From NCBI GenBank assembly GCA_029580855.1, contig JAKPQH010000015.1, positions 62,001 through 126,000 on the forward strand: a stretch of 64,000 nucleotides of DNA, in the 5' to 3' direction. Positions 61,863-64,000 of this stretch are shown one piece after another. The first letter of the stretch is position 1; each line of letters opens with the position of its first letter. Below the pieces are notes generated by a model. That model made no database searches and had not been told where the DNA came from. It saw nothing but the letters and a program-made list of their open reading frames with translations. The stretch comes from a bacterium (GTDB lineage Bacteria; Methylomirabilota; Methylomirabilia; Methylomirabilales; 2-02-FULL-66-22). Position numbers and translations under genes: made by a program.

Positions 61863-63077
61863 TTAGCGCTTGAGGTTCACGGCCTCCTGCAGGACCTCGT
61901 CGCTCGTGGTGATGACCCGGGCGTTTGCCTGGAACCCACGCTGGGCGACGATGAGCTTGACGAACTCGTCCGCCAGATCCACATTGGACCCCTCCAGAGA
62001 GCCTGGTGCCAGCGTTCCGCGGCCGCCGGTGCCGGGATTCCCGACATTGGCCACCCCGGAGTTCGAGCTTTCGCGGTAAAGGTTGTTGCCCATCTTGATC
62101 AAGCCAGCCGCATTCGGGAACGTGGCCATGCGGATGGTCCCGAGCGACTGAACACGCCCGTTGCTGAAGGTACCGTTGATCGTTCCATCCGTGCCGATGG
62201 AGAAGCTTTGAAGCGTGCCGGATGCGGCACCGTCTTGACTCGCTAACGCCAAGGTCGCCGCGGAAGCAAAGCCCGTGACCGGCGACGCGTTCGTGGGCGA
62301 GCCGAAGTCCAGGGTCACCACCTGCCCGCTGCTGGCGCCGTTGGTGAAATCCAGCGTGATCGTCCCGGTGCCTCCGGCGATGATGGCGCCGCTTCCGCTG
62401 AATTGCAGCGTTCCCGACCCGCCGGCGCCGATAGACATGTTCGCATCGCTTTCGGTCGTCGCGTAGGTGAACTCCCCCGCCGTCGCACTCTTCGTAAACG
62501 TGAGCGTCAGGTTGTGCGTGCCACCCAGCGAGTCGTACACGGAGACCGTGGCTACGTATGTCGCTCCCGCCGCCACCGTGGGATCGAGATTCCCGGTAAA
62601 GGAGGCCGTCCCCGTCCCCACCGGGGCCGAGGTTGCCGTCGGCGAAATCGTGATATCGCCCCCCGCACCTTGGACCCGATACCCGGTGACCGAATCCACC
62701 AGATTCCCCGCCGAATCGACCTCAAAGGCGCCGGCTCGCGAGAAGTAGTTGGCGGATCCGTCGCTCAGAACGAAAAACCCGTCGCCTTGGATCGCCAGGT
62801 CGGTCGGCTTGTTTGTCGTGAGGATGCCGCCCTGCGTGAAAAGGTTGGTGATGGCCCCCGTCCGGACGCCGAGCCCCACTTGTTGTGGGTCGGTCCCGCC
62901 CACGGTGGCGCTGGGGGCTGTCGCGCCGGCGATCGTCTGGCTCAGCACGTCCGAGAATGTGGTCCGACCCGCCTTGAAGCCTGGCGTGTTGACGTTGGCG
63001 ATATTGTTTCCGGTCACGTCCAGCATCAACTGGTGCGCGCGCAAACCGGAAACGGCGCTGTTCATGGAACTGCCCAT
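61863..63077 (-). CDS. flgE: flagellar hook protein FlgE
   Basis: 404 residues. N-terminal rod/hook motif NSAVSGLRAHQLMLDVTGNNIANVNTPGFKAGR, LAIQGDGFFVLSDG, a serine/glycine/threonine-rich variable middle (about 130-320) and the C-terminal helix VDLADEFVKLIVAQRGFQANARVITTSDEVLQEAVNL. Exported through the type III gate and polymerises on the rod. AAGGAGG precedes the ATG at 63077. Confidence 0.97.
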   Translation of the reverse strand: MGSSMNSAVSGLRAHQLMLDVTGNNIANVNTPGFKAGRTTFSDVLSQTIAGATAPSATVGGTDPQQVGLGVRTGAITNLFTQGGILTTNKPTDLAIQGDGFFVLSDGSANYFSRAGAFEVDSAGNLVDSVTGYRVQGAGGDITISPTATSAPVGTGTASFTGNLDPTVAAGATYVATVSVYDSLGGTHNLTLTFTKSATAGEFTYATTESDANMSIGAGGSGTLQFSGSGAIIAGGTGTITLDFTNGASSGQVVTLDFGSPTNASPVTGFASAATLALASQDGAASGTLQSFSIGTDGTINGTFSNGRVQSLGTIRMATFPNAAGLIKMGNNLYRESSNSGVANVGNPGTGGRGTLAPGSLEGSNVDLADEFVKLIVAQRGFQANARVITTSDEVLQEAVNLKR

Positions 63078-63142
63078 AGAGACCTCCTTGGCCGGCGGGC
63101 GGCGGCCGCTTGCCGCGGCATACCGCCGACCGCCGTGCGTGG

Positions 63143-63871
63143 CTAGAGGGTGCCGCCCGTGTTCACAACGCTCGCCACCGCGGTGAGCGGGACGCGCTGG
63201 TTGCCGATGACAAGCCGGAGCGTGTTCCCTTCGACGGAGATCCCGGTGACCTGGCCGCCGCCCGTGTACGCGCCCGGAACCGCTTGCCCCTTGGTGTCCG
63301 CGGCCACGACCTGATAAATGTACGACCCCGCGCCGAGCCGTCTGCCGTCGTCGTCGAGGCCGTCAAAGACGAGCTGATGCGGCCCCGCCCCCTGCTGCCC
63401 CACGACCAGGGTTCGCACGGCGTTGCCGGACTGATCGAAGATACGCACGGCGACCGCCGCGGCGCCAGTGGGGAGCGCGTACGCCAGCGTGGCTGTTCCG
63501 GTGCTGCCCAAGGCAAGCGGTGACCCGTTGACCGTCACGGTCTTTCCGAGGAGTGCCGACGCGCTGGCGATACCCCCGTTGTTTGACTGGCTCGCCACCC
63601 TCTCCAGCGTCGTGTTGATGTTCTGGAGCTGTTCCAGCGAGGTGAACTGGGCCGTCTGTGCCACGAACTCGGTGTTGTTCATGGGATTGAGAGGATCCTG
63701 ATTGCGGAGCTGCGCAACCATGAGGCGCAGAAAGTCGTCCTTGCCCAGCGTCTGTGTCGCGCGGGCGGTCTGGCTCGTCGAGGACGTCGAGGGCGACGTT
63801 CCGAGGGCCTTCGAGAGCAGACCGGAAACCAGAGCGCCTCCGACGGTGGCCAGGATCGCGGGAATCGCCAT
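63143..63871 (-). CDS. flgD: flagellar hook capping protein FlgD
   Basis: 242 residues. N-terminal export/capping part with LGKDDFLRLMVAQLRNQDPLNPMNNTEFVAQTAQFTSLEQLQNIN, then a Tudor/Fn3-like C-terminal domain (about 100-230, VRIFDQSGNAVRTLVVGQQGAGPHQLVFDGLDDDGRRLG). It caps the growing hook. Lies 65 bases upstream of flgE. Confidence 0.96.
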   Translation of the reverse strand: MAIPAILATVGGALVSGLLSKALGTSPSTSSTSQTARATQTLGKDDFLRLMVAQLRNQDPLNPMNNTEFVAQTAQFTSLEQLQNINTTLERVASQSNNGGIASASALLGKTVTVNGSPLALGSTGTATLAYALPTGAAAVAVRIFDQSGNAVRTLVVGQQGAGPHQLVFDGLDDDGRRLGAGSYIYQVVAADTKGQAVPGAYTGGGQVTGISVEGNTLRLVIGNQRVPLTAVASVVNTGGTL

Positions 63872-63932
63872 ATTTCAGCTCCTTTCTCGTGTGAGCCGCG
63901 CCGGGTCGCCCAGGGGCGGCCCCGGGGGTTGG

Positions 63933-64000
63933 TCAGATCCGGATGTCCAGCCGGCCGTCGGACGCCGCCAGACGGCCCACACTCGTCTCCTCCTCCGACG
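63933..64000 (-). CDS. 3' end of a gene, probably fliK (hook-length control)
   Basis: 22 codons enter from the window edge and end at TGA: EEETSVGRLAASDGRLDIRI. Position just before flgD and the terminal DIRI-type end fit fliK, whose C-terminal domain ends in a similar short strand. The visible part is too short for certainty. Confidence 0.4.
   Translation of the reverse strand, partial: SEEETSVGRLAASDGRLDIRI

Overview
The window is high-GC, densely coded DNA from a flagellated Gram-negative bacterium: it carries lpxC (lipid A), a complete flagellar export and motor set, a PEP-CTERM exported protein and lipoproteins. GC content, the abundance of peptide-type ABC transporters, an ntrYX pair and the gene neighbourhoods suggest a soil or subsurface lineage such as Candidatus Rokubacteria/Methylomirabilota (NC10). 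That placement is an inference; the window has no rRNA or other marker that settles it. I found no tRNA, rRNA, CRISPR array or intact insertion sequence.

Layout. 1-4.6 kb: the end of an O-methyltransferase, a membrane protein, an MtfA-like peptidase, queG and a small response regulator. 4.9-8.4 kb (+): a family-5 substrate-binding protein and two permeases, with no ATPases. 8.8-20.0 kb (-): a compact ten-gene cluster, read from a recognisable promoter at 20.1 kb, encoding a gamma-glutamyltransferase-family enzyme, a DUF1028 protein, a DUF917 protein, a DUF1177 protein, an AroM-family protein and a full peptide-type ABC importer. This looks like an uptake-and-degradation system for a peptide-like or thiohydantoin-like compound and is the best candidate here for an undescribed pathway. 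20.2-25.2 kb (-): polX, a PflX-like radical SAM protein, mutM, a membrane protein and a HAD phosphatase. 25.4-30.3 kb (-): ntrX, ntrY, lpxC. 30.5-32.4 kb (-): a coupled DUF721/RNase H/zinc-ribbon operon. 32.4-34.2 kb (-): a uroporphyrinogen-decarboxylase-like protein and a PPC-domain protein. 34.7-35.6 kb (+): a PEP-CTERM protein with a clear sigma-54-type promoter. 35.7-39.9 kb (-): a HAD hydrolase and two paralogous REC-PAS proteins flanking a PDZ/Fn3 lipoprotein.

39.9-43.0 kb is a gene-poor accessory stretch with a small coiled-coil protein, a vapBC pair whose toxin gene is frameshifted, an unassigned ORF and several inverted repeats.

43.0-64.0 kb (-) is a flagellar locus, in transcription order: a probable fliK end, flgD, flgE, a sigma-54 activator, fliL, fliM, fliN/fliY, fliO, fliP, fliQ, fliR, flhB, flhA, flhF, flhG, fliA, a lipoprotein, two very small ORFs, a DUF2802-like protein, an HDOD protein, a GAF histidine kinase, motA, motB. 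Most neighbours overlap by 4 to 20 bases, so they are probably co-translated. The sigma-54 activator, fliA and flhFG would supply class-by-class control, and the HDOD and kinase genes may tie motility to another signal.
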